Assembly: GCA_017308575.1 (NCBI GenBank)
Contig: JAFKEQ010000003.1
Coordinates: 1,302,001 to 1,366,000, forward strand
DNA from: Afipia sp.
GTDB taxonomy: Bacteria; Pseudomonadota; Alphaproteobacteria; Rhizobiales; Xanthobacteraceae
DNA: 64,000 nt
Reading direction: 5' to 3'
Position numbers and translations under genes: made by a program. This document shows, one piece after another, positions 34,382-43,323 of the stretch (the first letter of the stretch is position 1; every line of letters starts with the position of its first letter). The notes below the pieces were generated by a model that did no database searches, was not told the DNA's origin, and worked only from the letters and a program-made list of their open reading frames with translations.

Positions 34382-34954
34382 ATGACAATGCCCCAGGACG
34401 TGGCCCGGCTCCAATCCCAGATGAAGGAGGCCGTGAAAACCCACTGGAAGGCCTTCCTGATCGAAGGCATCGTTCTTGTGATCCTCGGGCTGGCCGCCGT
34501 GGCCATTCCGCTGCTGGCAAGCATCGCGGTGACGATCTTCCTCGGATGGCTGTTCCTGATCAGCGGCGTTGTCGGCCTGTATCTGACTTTCACCACGCGC
34601 GGCATGCCGGGTTTCGGATGGTCGCTGCTCTCGGCCCTGCTGGCGGTCGCCGCGGGCCTCATCCTGCTGGTGCAGCCGATCGCGGGAACGCTGACCCTGA
34701 CCCTCGTAGTCAGCGCCTACTTCATCGCCGAAGGCGTCACGACCATCATGTATGCCCTCGCCCATCGCCGCGAACTGAGCGGCCGCTGGGGCTGGCTGCT
34801 GTTCTCCGGTATTGTCGACCTTGTGGTCGCGGGCTTGATCATCGCCGGGCTCCCCGGCTCGGCTGCATGGGCCATCGGCCTGCTTGTCGGCATCAACCTG
34901 GTTTTCGGCGGAACATCGCTGATCGCGATGGCGCTCGCAGCGCGCAACTCGTGA
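34382..34954 (+). CDS. HdeD family membrane protein
   Basis: A 190-residue inner-membrane protein with six hydrophobic helices in three pairs. The repeated pattern (LIEGIVLVILGLAAVAIP, then FLGWLFLISGVVGLY, then FIAEGVTTIMYALAHR) is that of HdeD/DUF308. In enteric bacteria HdeD helps acid resistance at high cell density; in rhizobia the role is untested. The ATG at 34382 follows GGAGACTGACG; a second ATG two codons on is possible. It has no operon partner. Confidence 0.9.
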   Translation: MTMPQDVARLQSQMKEAVKTHWKAFLIEGIVLVILGLAAVAIPLLASIAVTIFLGWLFLISGVVGLYLTFTTRGMPGFGWSLLSALLAVAAGLILLVQPIAGTLTLTLVVSAYFIAEGVTTIMYALAHRRELSGRWGWLLFSGIVDLVVAGLIIAGLPGSAAWAIGLLVGINLVFGGTSLIAMALAARNS

Positions 34955-34981
34955 AATTCCGCCGATGCCAACAGCTTCGAT

Positions 34982-35233
34982 CTAGCAGCCGCGGCAGATG
35001 CTCTTGATCCTGCGGTCGAGAGCCTTGTCCTCGGCGGACTCGGCGTAGCCCTTTTCCTGCGCAGCGGGCACTTCGTTGGCCCGCGGCTGCCGGTGTCCGA
35101 CCGGCGCCTGAGGGATTCCACGTGCGTCTGGGCTGGCCGATGGAGTTGCGGATGCCCCGCTCTTGCTTTGCGCCAGCGCGCCCGAGGCAGCCAGCAACAC
35201 TGCAGCGACAGCAATCGGGATGGCTTTTCTCAT
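34982..35233 (-). CDS. Small secreted hypothetical protein, 83 residues
   Basis: An 83-residue protein with a signal peptide (AIPIAVAAVLLAASGALAQS, cleavage near residue 21). The mature region is low-complexity (SGASATPSASPDARG), then helical with DKALDRRIKSICRGC at the end, giving two C-terminal cysteines. I do not recognise it. The start MRKAIPIAV at 35233 is preferred because it places the signal peptide at the N-terminus; the longer open frame is Arg/Cys-rich and overlaps the next gene. It is convergent with hdeD across 27 bases. Confidence 0.65.
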   Translation of the reverse strand: MRKAIPIAVAAVLLAASGALAQSKSGASATPSASPDARGIPQAPVGHRQPRANEVPAAQEKGYAESAEDKALDRRIKSICRGC

Positions 35234-35274
35234 GTCACGTCTCCACCAATGCGATTCCTCAGCGTGACGGCATT

Positions 35275-35472
35275 CTAGCGAGAACCGAGCGGCGTTTCTA
35301 TCGTTCCGCAGTTGCGCCTGCCCTGCGCCGCACAATCCTGTGTCTTGCGCAGATCGGCCATCGAACTGAGCAACCAGATACCCGCAGCGACCAGCACGAG
35401 GAAAAATCCAAGCATCACGGCGTTTTCGACCGCGCGGTTGCCGTCATCCTCCGGTGGTTCGGGTGCGGTCAT
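35275..35472 (-). CDS. Single-helix membrane protein downstream of epmB
   Basis: A 65-residue protein, MTAPEPPEDD at the N-terminus, one membrane helix (VMLGFFLVLVAAGIWLLSSM, about 20-39), then a short cytoplasmic or periplasmic tail with DCAAQGRRNC. I do not recognise it, although similar short proteins seem usual at this place in Nitrobacteraceae. It begins 5 bases after the epmB stop, so it is probably co-transcribed with epmA-epmB. A start three codons upstream, overlapping epmB, is possible. Confidence 0.65.
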   Translation of the reverse strand: MTAPEPPEDDGNRAVENAVMLGFFLVLVAAGIWLLSSMADLRKTQDCAAQGRRNCGTIETPLGSR

Positions 35473-35477
35473 CGCGA

Positions 35478-36545
35478 TCAATCGCTTGCCGGCGGATAGA
35501 GATGGACGTCGCCGCAGTAATCGGTGACGCGATATTGCTGCTCCGCATCTTCACGTCTTCGCGACAAGTACTGCGGGCCGACCGGCGCCTTGCCATGACC
35601 GCCAGGAATATCGAGCACGTAATCCGGCTGGCACAAACCTGACACGCGTCCCCGCAGGGACTGCATCAGTTTCTGTCCTTCTTCCAGCGTGGTTCGCAGG
35701 TGCGCCGTACCCGGCGCAAGGTCACCATGATGCAGATAGTAAGGCTTGATGCGGCATTCCACAAAAGCGCGCATCAATGCTTCCAGCGTCGCTGCATTGT
35801 CATTGACGCCGCGCAACAGCACGGACTGGCTAACCATCGGAATGCCCGCATCGGCCATGCGCGCAAAGGCGGCACGCGCCGCATCCGAGAACTCGCGCGG
35901 ATGATTGACATGCAGCGCTACCCAGGTCGTCGCTCCCTTCACTTTCAGCGCGGCAACCGTCTCGTCTGTCACCCGCGACGGATCGGCGACCGGCACGCGG
36001 GTGTGGATGCGGATGATCTTCACATGATCGATGGCCGCAAGATCGCCCATGATCTCCTGCAGACGACGCGGCGACAGCATCAGTGGATCGCCGCCGGTCA
36101 GGATCACCTCCCAGATTTCGGGATGCGCGCGGATGTAATCCAGCGCTTGCGCATAGGCATCCGGAGATAGCGCCGTCTCTTTTCCGGGGCCGACCATTTC
36201 GCGGCGGAAGCAGAACCGGCAATACACCGCGCAGACATGCACCAGCTTGAACAGCACACGGTCCGGATAACGGTGCACGATGCCGCTGACCGGCGAATGG
36301 GCGTAATCGCCGATGGGATCGGCATTCTCCTCGGGCCGCGTGACGAGTTCGTCGGCAGAGGGAATATATTGCCGCGCGATCGGATCGTTCGGGTCCGACG
36401 TATCGATCAGGGCCGCGACGTCCGGTGTCACGGCCACGGCATAGCGCGCCGCGACCTTCTCCAGCGCGCGCAGATCATCCGGCGCAGCAAGACCGTGATC
36501 GACAAGATCGGCGGACGTTCGCAGTGTCGCGGCAACGCGGCTCAT
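35478..36545 (-). CDS. epmB: EF-P beta-lysylation protein EpmB (lysine 2,3-aminomutase-like radical SAM)
   Basis: It converts L-lysine to (R)-beta-lysine for EF-P modification. The 355-residue sequence has the radical-SAM cluster motif CAVYCRFCFR (near residue 105), the SAM-binding LTGGDPLML, and the PLP-lysine loop VLDIPGGHGKAPVGP near 330. The length matches EpmB rather than the longer catabolic lysine aminomutases (about 415-470). It overlaps epmA by 4 bases, with efp just beyond, so the EF-P role is strongly supported by position. Confidence 0.93.
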   Translation of the reverse strand: MSRVAATLRTSADLVDHGLAAPDDLRALEKVAARYAVAVTPDVAALIDTSDPNDPIARQYIPSADELVTRPEENADPIGDYAHSPVSGIVHRYPDRVLFKLVHVCAVYCRFCFRREMVGPGKETALSPDAYAQALDYIRAHPEIWEVILTGGDPLMLSPRRLQEIMGDLAAIDHVKIIRIHTRVPVADPSRVTDETVAALKVKGATTWVALHVNHPREFSDAARAAFARMADAGIPMVSQSVLLRGVNDNAATLEALMRAFVECRIKPYYLHHGDLAPGTAHLRTTLEEGQKLMQSLRGRVSGLCQPDYVLDIPGGHGKAPVGPQYLSRRREDAEQQYRVTDYCGDVHLYPPASD

Positions 36546-37594
36546 GCGTCACGCTCCTGCGGCGTCCAGACCACCTGATCGATGCGACTTGCACCGCTCG
36601 CCAGCATCACCAGACGATCGAACCCAAGCGCCACGCCACAGGCTTCCGGCATCTGCGTCATGGCCGAGAGGAAATCTTCATCAAGCGGATAACGCTCGCC
36701 ATAGCGGCGCTCCTTCTCGTCCATCGCCTGCGTGAACCGCAGCCGCTGCTCCACCGGATCGATCAATTCGCCGAAACCATTCGCGAGTTCGACGCCGCAG
36801 GCATAGACCTCGAAGCGTTCCGCCACGCGCGGATCGGAAGCCTTGACGCGCGCGAGCGCGGATTCCGGTGCGGGGTACTCGTAGAGGATCGTCAGACGGC
36901 CCTGCCCCAGATTCGGCTCGATGTGCTCGACCAGCACCTTGCTGAAAATATCGGACCACGTGTCGTCATCGGTCACGCGCACACGACCAGCGACCGCCGA
37001 GGCCAGCGCGTCGCGATCCGCGCGTCCACCCGGAATGGTGGCCAGCAGATCGATCCCGGCAAAACGCGTGAAAGCGTCGGCAACGGTCAGAAGATCGGGC
37101 TCGGCAAACGGGTTGGCGGTCTTGCCGCGAAACGAGAACATCCCGATGCCGGTGGTCTGCGCAGCCTGCGCGATCACCACGACGGTGTCGGCCATGATGG
37201 TCTCATAGTCCTCGTTGGCGCGATACCATTCCAGCATCGTGAATTCCGGCAGATGAACCGGGCCGCGCTCGCGGTCCCGGAACACGCGGGCAAATTCGAC
37301 GATCTTCGCCTCTCCGGCGGCCAGAAGTTTCTTGCAAGCGAATTCCGGCGAAGTCCGGAGATAATAGCGCGACCTGATTCCCGATGCAGAGGTCAGGTCG
37401 GCGGCCGGGGCATGGAGATGGGTCTCGTTGCCCGGCGATATCTGAAGAATTCCGGTCTCGACCTCGGCGAATCCCTCGTCCTCGAACCAGTCCCTCAGGC
37501 TGCGCAAAATAGCGCTGCGGGCCTGCAGGAACGGCTTGCGGTCGAGATGGCGGTCCGGCGACCACCAGGGCGACGGTTTTTGCTCCGGGTTCAT
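36542..37594 (-). CDS. epmA: EF-P beta-lysine ligase EpmA (truncated LysRS-like)
   Basis: It attaches beta-lysine to EF-P. The 350-residue protein is the class II lysyl-tRNA synthetase catalytic core without the anticodon-binding domain. Motif 2 is FRDRERGPVHLPEFTMLEWY (near residue 110), and motif 3 is GVALGFDRLVMLASG near the end. YRANEDYETIM also fits GenX/PoxA proteins. It is divergent from efp across 138 bases and translationally coupled to epmB. With both enzymes and efp present, the modification pathway is complete except for the hydroxylase EpmC, which is not essential. Confidence 0.94.
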   Translation of the reverse strand: MNPEQKPSPWWSPDRHLDRKPFLQARSAILRSLRDWFEDEGFAEVETGILQISPGNETHLHAPAADLTSASGIRSRYYLRTSPEFACKKLLAAGEAKIVEFARVFRDRERGPVHLPEFTMLEWYRANEDYETIMADTVVVIAQAAQTTGIGMFSFRGKTANPFAEPDLLTVADAFTRFAGIDLLATIPGGRADRDALASAVAGRVRVTDDDTWSDIFSKVLVEHIEPNLGQGRLTILYEYPAPESALARVKASDPRVAERFEVYACGVELANGFGELIDPVEQRLRFTQAMDEKERRYGERYPLDEDFLSAMTQMPEACGVALGFDRLVMLASGASRIDQVVWTPQERDA

Positions 37595-37732
37595 GCCGGA
37601 AACGCCCGATTCCGGTGCAAAATGCTGGCTTTACCGGTCCAGATCAGTATGTTGCAGCCCGAAACAGCCTTGCCGGACCAGCAGGCGCCGACCCGGCGCG
37701 GCAACCGGCCCTGAACGTTAGGAAACCTATCT

Positions 37733-38299
37733 GTGAAAGTCATCGCCAGTTCGATCCGCAAGGGCAACATCATTGAGCAGGACGGCAAGCTATATGTTGT
37801 TCTGAGTGCGGAGAACATCCACCCCGGCAAGGGAACCCCGGTCAGCCAGATCGAAATGCGCCGCATCAGCGACGGCACCAAGGTGTCCGAACGCTACAAG
37901 ACCACCGATCAGGTCGAGCGCGCCTATGTCGAGGACCGCGACTACAACTACCTCTATGAGGACGGCGACGGCTTCCACTTCATGAACAACGAGAGCTTTG
38001 AACAGCTCATGGTGCCGAAGGATGTGGTCGGCACGCAGGCGCCTTACCTGCAGGAAAACATGACGGTCAAGCTCTCGATCCATGAGGGCAACGCGGTTTC
38101 GATCGTGCTGCCGCAGCGTGTCACGCTCGAAGTGGTCGAGACCGAGCCTGTCACCAAGGGCCAGACCGCGTCGTCGTCCTACAAGCCTGCGATTCTCTCC
38201 AATGGCATTCGCACCGGCGTTCCACCGCACATCGGAACCGGAACGCGCATCGTCGTCCTGACGGAAGACGGCTCTTACGTCGAGCGTGCCAAGGACTGA
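37733..38299 (+). CDS. efp: Translation elongation factor P
   Basis: EF-P rescues ribosomes stalled at polyproline stretches. The 188-residue protein has the three-domain layout, with the modified lysine in the loop HPGKGTP at position 33 (Lys34 in E. coli). This lysine, together with epmA and epmB next door, indicates beta-lysylation. The start codon is GTG at 37733, preceded by AGGAAACC. The closing [20 protein letters not shown] is typical. Confidence 0.97.
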   Translation: MKVIASSIRKGNIIEQDGKLYVVLSAENIHPGKGTPVSQIEMRRISDGTKVSERYKTTDQVERAYVEDRDYNYLYEDGDGFHFMNNESFEQLMVPKDVVGTQAPYLQENMTVKLSIHEGNAVSIVLPQRVTLEVVETEPVTKGQTASSSYKPAILSNGIRTGVPPHIGTGTRIVVLTEDGSYVERAKD

Positions 38300-38312
38300 T
38301 CGCGTTCGGCGA

Positions 38313-40025
38313 ATGGCGCTGGCGAAAACACCAGATCACGACAGAGCGGCATCAACGACAGGCTGGTGCCGCTTTCTTTTCGCCGCGATCCTCTCCTTCG
38401 GCGTTATCGTATCGTCCGTTCATGCCGACGAATTCCGCACTCCTGAAATTTCCGTTGTCAGGCCCGACTGGCCCGCGGCTCTGAGCCAGTTGAAGACTGA
38501 GATCGATTCACAGCCATTTGCGGCGGATCATTTCAGCTTCGCGAAACGGCGGCTGCATCCGATCAATCCGCATCGCATTGATGCGCTGGCGCAGCTCAAT
38601 GCCGTAACCTCTCCGGTCTTTCCGGGAATCCAGTTCAGTCCCGTGCCGGTGCTGCTGCCGTTCGACAGCGCGCTCTATCTGACCGATCGGCACAACGGCG
38701 CGGTCGGCCTGCTCGTCTCCCGCTATCAGGCCGGGTTCGATGCCGCCGCCATGTTCGATGCCGGACCGGCGGGATACGATGCGGTCTTCATGCTCCCTCC
38801 CGGTTCGGGCGACGGCATCCCGCACCGGATTTACGCAAAGCCCGTCGAAGTCCAGATATCCGCATCGCTTCTGATCTACGACATCAAGGACCCGCTTGCG
38901 GGCAAGGGCGAGCCGGTCAAGGCGCTGGCGGCACAGTTTCCGAATCTCCGCCGTGTCATTCGCGAAGGCTATGTGCGTTATGCTTTCACGCGCTTCGGCG
39001 TGCCTTACGTGGTGTCGATCCAATGCCGCGACGCGCGCGCCCGCAGCCGCCGTCTCTCTTGCCGTGAAGCGGCTCCGGTCGCCGAGCGTTTCCTGAAGGC
39101 GCTTCATGTCGCGGGTGGAACACCGCGCGGTTCACGCTATCCCATCACATCCGAGGTCGTGGAACGCCCCATCGCGTATTCCCCGGACTTCACCTATCGG
39201 CCGCCCGGGGAGATTATCGAGAACAGCGGCTATCGTGGACAAAGCGGACGGCGGGACATGACCGCCTACGCGCAGATCCGATTTCCGATCGAAAAGGCGC
39301 CCGCTTTCGCCAACTCGCAGTCGTTCATGAACTGGGGTGACTGCAATCTGACGGGCCGCGTCTCCTTCCGCCCGACCAAAGGCGACGAATATCACTGCAA
39401 GCGCAATGACAAGCCGCTGGTGTTCGATGAATCCGCCAAAGAAAATTACAGCTATCCCTGGCAGGACAATTTCTGCGAAACGCGCGACTTCGAGGTTGGC
39501 CAGTGCGCCAACGGCATGGGTCATCAGGGACAGGACATCCGGCCCTCGTCGTGCATCCTGCGCAACGACGGCGCGGACCGCTGCCTTCCGGATATTTTCC
39601 CGACCGTCGCGGTGCGTGACGGCGTGCTGATCCGCACGCCGACACAGCAGGCGGTGTTCCTGCTGGTCAACACCCGCAACGAGCATATCCGCTTCCGCTA
39701 CATCCACATGAATCCCGCGCGGCTCGATGCCGACGGCGTCGTGCATGGCCGTCGCGTGGCCGAGGGAGAGCGCATCGGCGTAGTGTCGAATTTTCAGGAG
39801 CGCCCGGGCGGGACAACCGCGCATCTTCATTTCGATATCCAGGTCTTCACGCGCGACGGCTGGCTCTGGGTGAATCCCTACGTCACGCTGATTTCCGCTT
39901 ACGAACGGCTGATCGGCGGCCGCGGACACGACTACATTCCGCCTCCGCGCGAAGCGCCCGCGATGGCGCATGCTTTGCCGGGGGCGGACTCGCCGGATTT
40001 CTCCCGCGAAGGCGACGGCAGATAG
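38313..40025 (+). CDS. M23-family (LytM-like) peptidase, exported
   Basis: A 570-residue secreted protein with a signal peptide (FLFAAILSFGVIVSSVHADE, about 22-41). The C-terminal part has M23-type zinc-site motifs: GHQGQDIRPS near residue 408 (HxGxD) and TAHLHFDIQ near 508 (HxH). The middle spacing is longer than usual, and a GYVRYAFTRFGVPYVVSIQC domain precedes it. It may cleave peptidoglycan cross-links or regulate amidases. It starts 13 bases after efp and is followed by a transglycosylase gene, which fits cell-wall work. The start at 38313 is chosen to place the signal peptide near the N-terminus. Confidence 0.82.
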   Translation: MALAKTPDHDRAASTTGWCRFLFAAILSFGVIVSSVHADEFRTPEISVVRPDWPAALSQLKTEIDSQPFAADHFSFAKRRLHPINPHRIDALAQLNAVTSPVFPGIQFSPVPVLLPFDSALYLTDRHNGAVGLLVSRYQAGFDAAAMFDAGPAGYDAVFMLPPGSGDGIPHRIYAKPVEVQISASLLIYDIKDPLAGKGEPVKALAAQFPNLRRVIREGYVRYAFTRFGVPYVVSIQCRDARARSRRLSCREAAPVAERFLKALHVAGGTPRGSRYPITSEVVERPIAYSPDFTYRPPGEIIENSGYRGQSGRRDMTAYAQIRFPIEKAPAFANSQSFMNWGDCNLTGRVSFRPTKGDEYHCKRNDKPLVFDESAKENYSYPWQDNFCETRDFEVGQCANGMGHQGQDIRPSSCILRNDGADRCLPDIFPTVAVRDGVLIRTPTQQAVFLLVNTRNEHIRFRYIHMNPARLDADGVVHGRRVAEGERIGVVSNFQERPGGTTAHLHFDIQVFTRDGWLWVNPYVTLISAYERLIGGRGHDYIPPPREAPAMAHALPGADSPDFSREGDGR

Positions 40026-40095
40026 ACTGCATCGCACCGGTTCCGCGTCAGTTTGACCTTTGGCCGAATGGGGCTGGCGGCGTTAGACTGACGTC

Positions 40096-41334
40096 ATGAC
40101 GCAAAGAGATTCGTCGGCCCGCACCCTGACGCGACGTGCGCTAATCGGAACCGCGCTCAGTGCAGGTGCGCTGATCGCAAGTCCCATCCGCGCATTCGCC
40201 ACCACGCCGCCGGGATTCGACAAATGGCGAGAAGGTTTCCGCGCCCGTGCGCTGGCGCGCGGCATTTCGGAAGGCACTTACATCCGCTGCCTTGCTCGCA
40301 TCGAGCCGGACATGAGTGTGTTCCAGAAGATGCGCAAGCAGCCGGAGTTCAACGAACAGCTCTGGCAGTACATCAACCGCCGGGTCTCCGACTGGCGGCT
40401 GAGCGCGGGCAAGGTCGCGCTGCAGAAGCACGGCGCTCTATTCTCACGCATCGAAAAGGATTTCGGCGTGGAGCGCGGCACGCTGCTGGCGCTGTGGGGC
40501 GTCGAGACGGCCTATGGCGATCCGCTCGTCCAGCAGAACCACATGCGGCCGGTGTTTCCCTCCCTCGCCGCACTGGCGTGGAACGAGCCGCGCCGCAAAA
40601 AGTATTGGGAAACCGAACTGATCAACGCGCTGCGCATCGTTGACAAGCACTGGAGCACGCCGGAGGAGATGCGCGGCTCGTGGGCCGGTGCGATGGGGCA
40701 CACTCAGTGGATGCCGGAGGTCTGGCTCAATGTCGGCTTCGACTATGACGGCGACGGCCGTGTCTCGCCGTTCGGTCGGCCGGACGATGCGCTCGGTTCC
40801 AGCGCACGCTTTCTGGTCAATCGCGGCAAGTATCGCCGCGGCGAGCACTGGGGCTACGAGGTCAAGGGCGCAGCCGGCAGCGGCGGCGGCAACAAGAGCT
40901 ACGCGCAATGGGCTGCCGCGGGCGTGACGCGCGCGGACGGGCAGCCCTTCCCGCGCCCCAACGACAAGGCGCAGCTCTGGACACCGGTTCAGGGCGGCCC
41001 GACATTCCTGCTGGGGCCGAATTTCTACGCGGTGAAGAGCTACAATCCGTCGATGAACTACGCGCTCGCCATCGTCCATCTCGGCGACCGTATTCTTGGC
41101 GCAGGTCCATTCGTGCAGCCGTTCCCCGGCTCGGAGCGCGCGTTGACGCTGGCTGAAATTCAGGAGGTGCAGACGCGCCTGACCAAAGCGGGCTTCGACA
41201 CCGGCGGCACCGATGGCCGGGTCGGCAACGACACCATGAAGGCCGTCCGCGATTTTCAGACCCGGGCCGGACTGTCGCCCGCTGACGGCTATGCCGGGTT
41301 GAAGGTGCTGGCCCGGCTCCGGCAGGGATCGTAG
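40096..41334 (+). CDS. Lytic murein transglycosylase (MltB-type) with peptidoglycan-binding domain
   Basis: A 412-residue protein. The N-terminus (LTRRALIGTALSAGALIA) has twin arginines and looks like a Tat signal. The MltB/SLT-2 catalytic domain (about 40-330) has the catalytic glutamate at 137 in GVETAYG, and GAMGHTQWMPE near 200. A C-terminal PG-binding domain (about 345-405) has LTKAGFDTGGTDGRVG and AVRDFQTRAGLSPADGY. It cleaves the glycan backbone, releasing anhydro-muropeptides. It follows the M23 peptidase by 70 bases and ends next to a REP-like repeat. Confidence 0.94.
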   Translation: MTQRDSSARTLTRRALIGTALSAGALIASPIRAFATTPPGFDKWREGFRARALARGISEGTYIRCLARIEPDMSVFQKMRKQPEFNEQLWQYINRRVSDWRLSAGKVALQKHGALFSRIEKDFGVERGTLLALWGVETAYGDPLVQQNHMRPVFPSLAALAWNEPRRKKYWETELINALRIVDKHWSTPEEMRGSWAGAMGHTQWMPEVWLNVGFDYDGDGRVSPFGRPDDALGSSARFLVNRGKYRRGEHWGYEVKGAAGSGGGNKSYAQWAAAGVTRADGQPFPRPNDKAQLWTPVQGGPTFLLGPNFYAVKSYNPSMNYALAIVHLGDRILGAGPFVQPFPGSERALTLAEIQEVQTRLTKAGFDTGGTDGRVGNDTMKAVRDFQTRAGLSPADGYAGLKVLARLRQGS

Positions 41335-41339
41335 TTCCT

Positions 41340-41422
41340 GTCATTGCGAGCGAAGCGAAGCAATCCATAACCCGGTTTCAACAAGCTGGATTGCTTCGTC
41401 GCAAGTGCTCCTCGCAATGACG
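41340..41422. repeat. REP-like palindromic repeat, copy 3
   Basis: Outer arms GTCATTGCGAG (41340-41350) and CTCGCAATGAC (41411-41421) enclose GAAGCAATCCA and TGGATTGCTTC. It is the inverted orientation of copy 1. It fills nearly the whole gap between converging transglycosylase and recJ genes and ends two bases before the recJ stop, so it may supply termination for both. Confidence 0.9.
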
Positions 41423-41424
41423 AA

Positions 41425-43266
41425 TTACCTAATCACCGCCGGCCCCGGATCAGGCACAGCGACATCGGTGACACGCATCTGGACACGCTCGGAGCCTTGC
41501 CAGCGATCGACCGTCAGCGACCCGGCGACATGCAGCATCTGTCCGCGATTTTCGATCAGTGCATTACCGAGCTTCTGGCCGAGCGAGCGGAAGGCGATGC
41601 CGTTGACGAAGGCGCCGTCGCCGGACTTGAAGCGCAAACGCAGATGCGCCTGACCGACTTCATCGGCGAACACCAGTTGATGTGACGGCAGCGCGATCAG
41701 CGGTTCGGGATTTCCCGCGCCGAACGGCCCCGCACGATTGAGCGTGGACACGAAATCGGTGGTGACCGCACGCGCTGTCACCGCGCCGTCGATGAACAGT
41801 TCGTTGGCGTGACGGGCATCCGCAACGGTGGCCGCCAGCGCGCTTTCGACAAAGGCGCGAAATTCCGCGAGCCGTTCCTTCCGCAGCGTAATGCCTGCCG
41901 CCATGGCGTGCCCGCCGCCCTTCAGCAGAAGGCCCTCGCTCACCGCCTCGCGCACCACCTTGCCGAGATCGACTCCGGGGATGGAGCGGCCGGACCCGGT
42001 GCCGATGCCGCCCGGCTCGAGCGCAATCGCGAACGACGGCCGCGAGAATTTCTCCTTCAGGCGCGAGGCCACAAGGCCCACCACGCCCGGATGCCAGCCT
42101 TCGGAGGCCGTGACGATGACCGAGCCCTTGTCGTCAAGGCCGAGCGAAGCCAGCGCCTCCGCTTCGGCCTGCGCTTCCGCCATCTGCTCGATGACGCGGC
42201 GTTCGGTATTGAGACGGTCGAGTTCTGCGGCGATCCGCGCCGCTTCCGAAATATCGCTTTCCAGCAGCAGCCGGACACCGAGGTCGGCGCGTCCGATCCG
42301 CCCGCCCGCGTTGATGCGCGGACCAAGCGTAAAGCCGAGATGCCACGCCTCCGGCGGGCCGCTGAGCCGCGCCACGTCCATCAGCGCGGTGTGGCCGACG
42401 TGATCCCGCCGGCGCAGCGCGATCAGGCCCTTGGCCACGAAGGCGCGGTTGAGGCCTGTCAGCACGGCGACATCCGCGACCGTGCCGAGTGCGACATGAT
42501 GAAGTGCATCGAGCAGGTTCGGCTCGGGCCGCTCGGACGTCCAGAAACCACGCGCGCGCAGCTCGCGGTTTACCGCCACCAGCGTGACGAAGACGAGACC
42601 GACGGCGGCCAGATGTCCAAGCCCCGACAAATCGTCGGGCCGGTTCGGATTGACCAGCGCGTCGACGACCGGAAGATCGTCGCCGCATTGATGGTGATCG
42701 ATCACCACCACGTTCATGCCGAGCTTTTTGGCTTCAGCCAGCGGCTCGATGCTGGTGGTGCCGCAGTCCACGGTCACCAGCAGCGTGGTGCCCTTCGCGG
42801 CAAGGCCGCGCACGGCTTCGACATTGGGACCGTAGCCTTCGAAGATGCGATCCGGAATATGGATCAGCGGATCGAGCCCGCAATGGCGCAGATGCCATGT
42901 CAGCAGCGCCGCCGACGTCGCGCCGTCCACGTCGTAGTCGCCAAAGATCGCGACCTTTTCGCCGCGCACCGCCGCATCCGCGATACGCTTGGCGGCGGCC
43001 TCCATCTCCGTCACGGTCAGGGGATCAGGGAGCAGCTTGCGGATGGTCGGATCGAGAAAATCCTCCACGGCATTGATGTCGATGCCGCGTCCCGCGATGA
43101 TGCGCGCCAGCATCTCCGGCACCTGATAGCGCTGCGCGATGGCGAGCGCGCGCGCCGCGCCGCGCGGATCAAGCCTGTCGCGCCACACACGGCCGGTCGC
43201 GGACCGCGTCACGCCGAGAAAGGCGGGCGGCGTCTCAACAGGCAATGCGGAAACCGGAAGCGTCAT
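41425..43266 (-). CDS. recJ: Single-stranded-DNA-specific exonuclease RecJ
   Basis: A 5'-3' exonuclease used in recombination and mismatch repair. The 613-residue protein has the DHH metal motifs: IFGDYDVDGATSA (near 90), TVDCGTTS, the defining VVIDHHQCG (near 168), and in the DHHA1 domain KGGGHAMAAGITL near 480. A C-terminal OB fold ends the sequence. ATG 43266 opens MTLPVSALP; the frame is open 13 codons further. It is downstream of hom-glpX, an order usual in this family, but here separated from them by a HAD and a GNAT gene. Confidence 0.95.
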   Translation of the reverse strand: MTLPVSALPVETPPAFLGVTRSATGRVWRDRLDPRGAARALAIAQRYQVPEMLARIIAGRGIDINAVEDFLDPTIRKLLPDPLTVTEMEAAAKRIADAAVRGEKVAIFGDYDVDGATSAALLTWHLRHCGLDPLIHIPDRIFEGYGPNVEAVRGLAAKGTTLLVTVDCGTTSIEPLAEAKKLGMNVVVIDHHQCGDDLPVVDALVNPNRPDDLSGLGHLAAVGLVFVTLVAVNRELRARGFWTSERPEPNLLDALHHVALGTVADVAVLTGLNRAFVAKGLIALRRRDHVGHTALMDVARLSGPPEAWHLGFTLGPRINAGGRIGRADLGVRLLLESDISEAARIAAELDRLNTERRVIEQMAEAQAEAEALASLGLDDKGSVIVTASEGWHPGVVGLVASRLKEKFSRPSFAIALEPGGIGTGSGRSIPGVDLGKVVREAVSEGLLLKGGGHAMAAGITLRKERLAEFRAFVESALAATVADARHANELFIDGAVTARAVTTDFVSTLNRAGPFGAGNPEPLIALPSHQLVFADEVGQAHLRLRFKSGDGAFVNGIAFRSLGQKLGNALIENRGQMLHVAGSLTVDRWQGSERVQMRVTDVAVPDPGPAVIR

Positions 43267-43323
43267 GATGCTGTCCGCAGGTAAGCACGAAGCGCGAGCA
43301 TTCAATGATTCGGGGCGAAGCGA

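Noticed and set aside
34087..34662. Minus-strand ORF of 191 codons overlapping tRNA-Glu and hdeD, ending SGIEPLSPP
   Set aside because: The C-terminus is an antisense-tRNA artefact and the rest opposes the well-supported HdeD gene.
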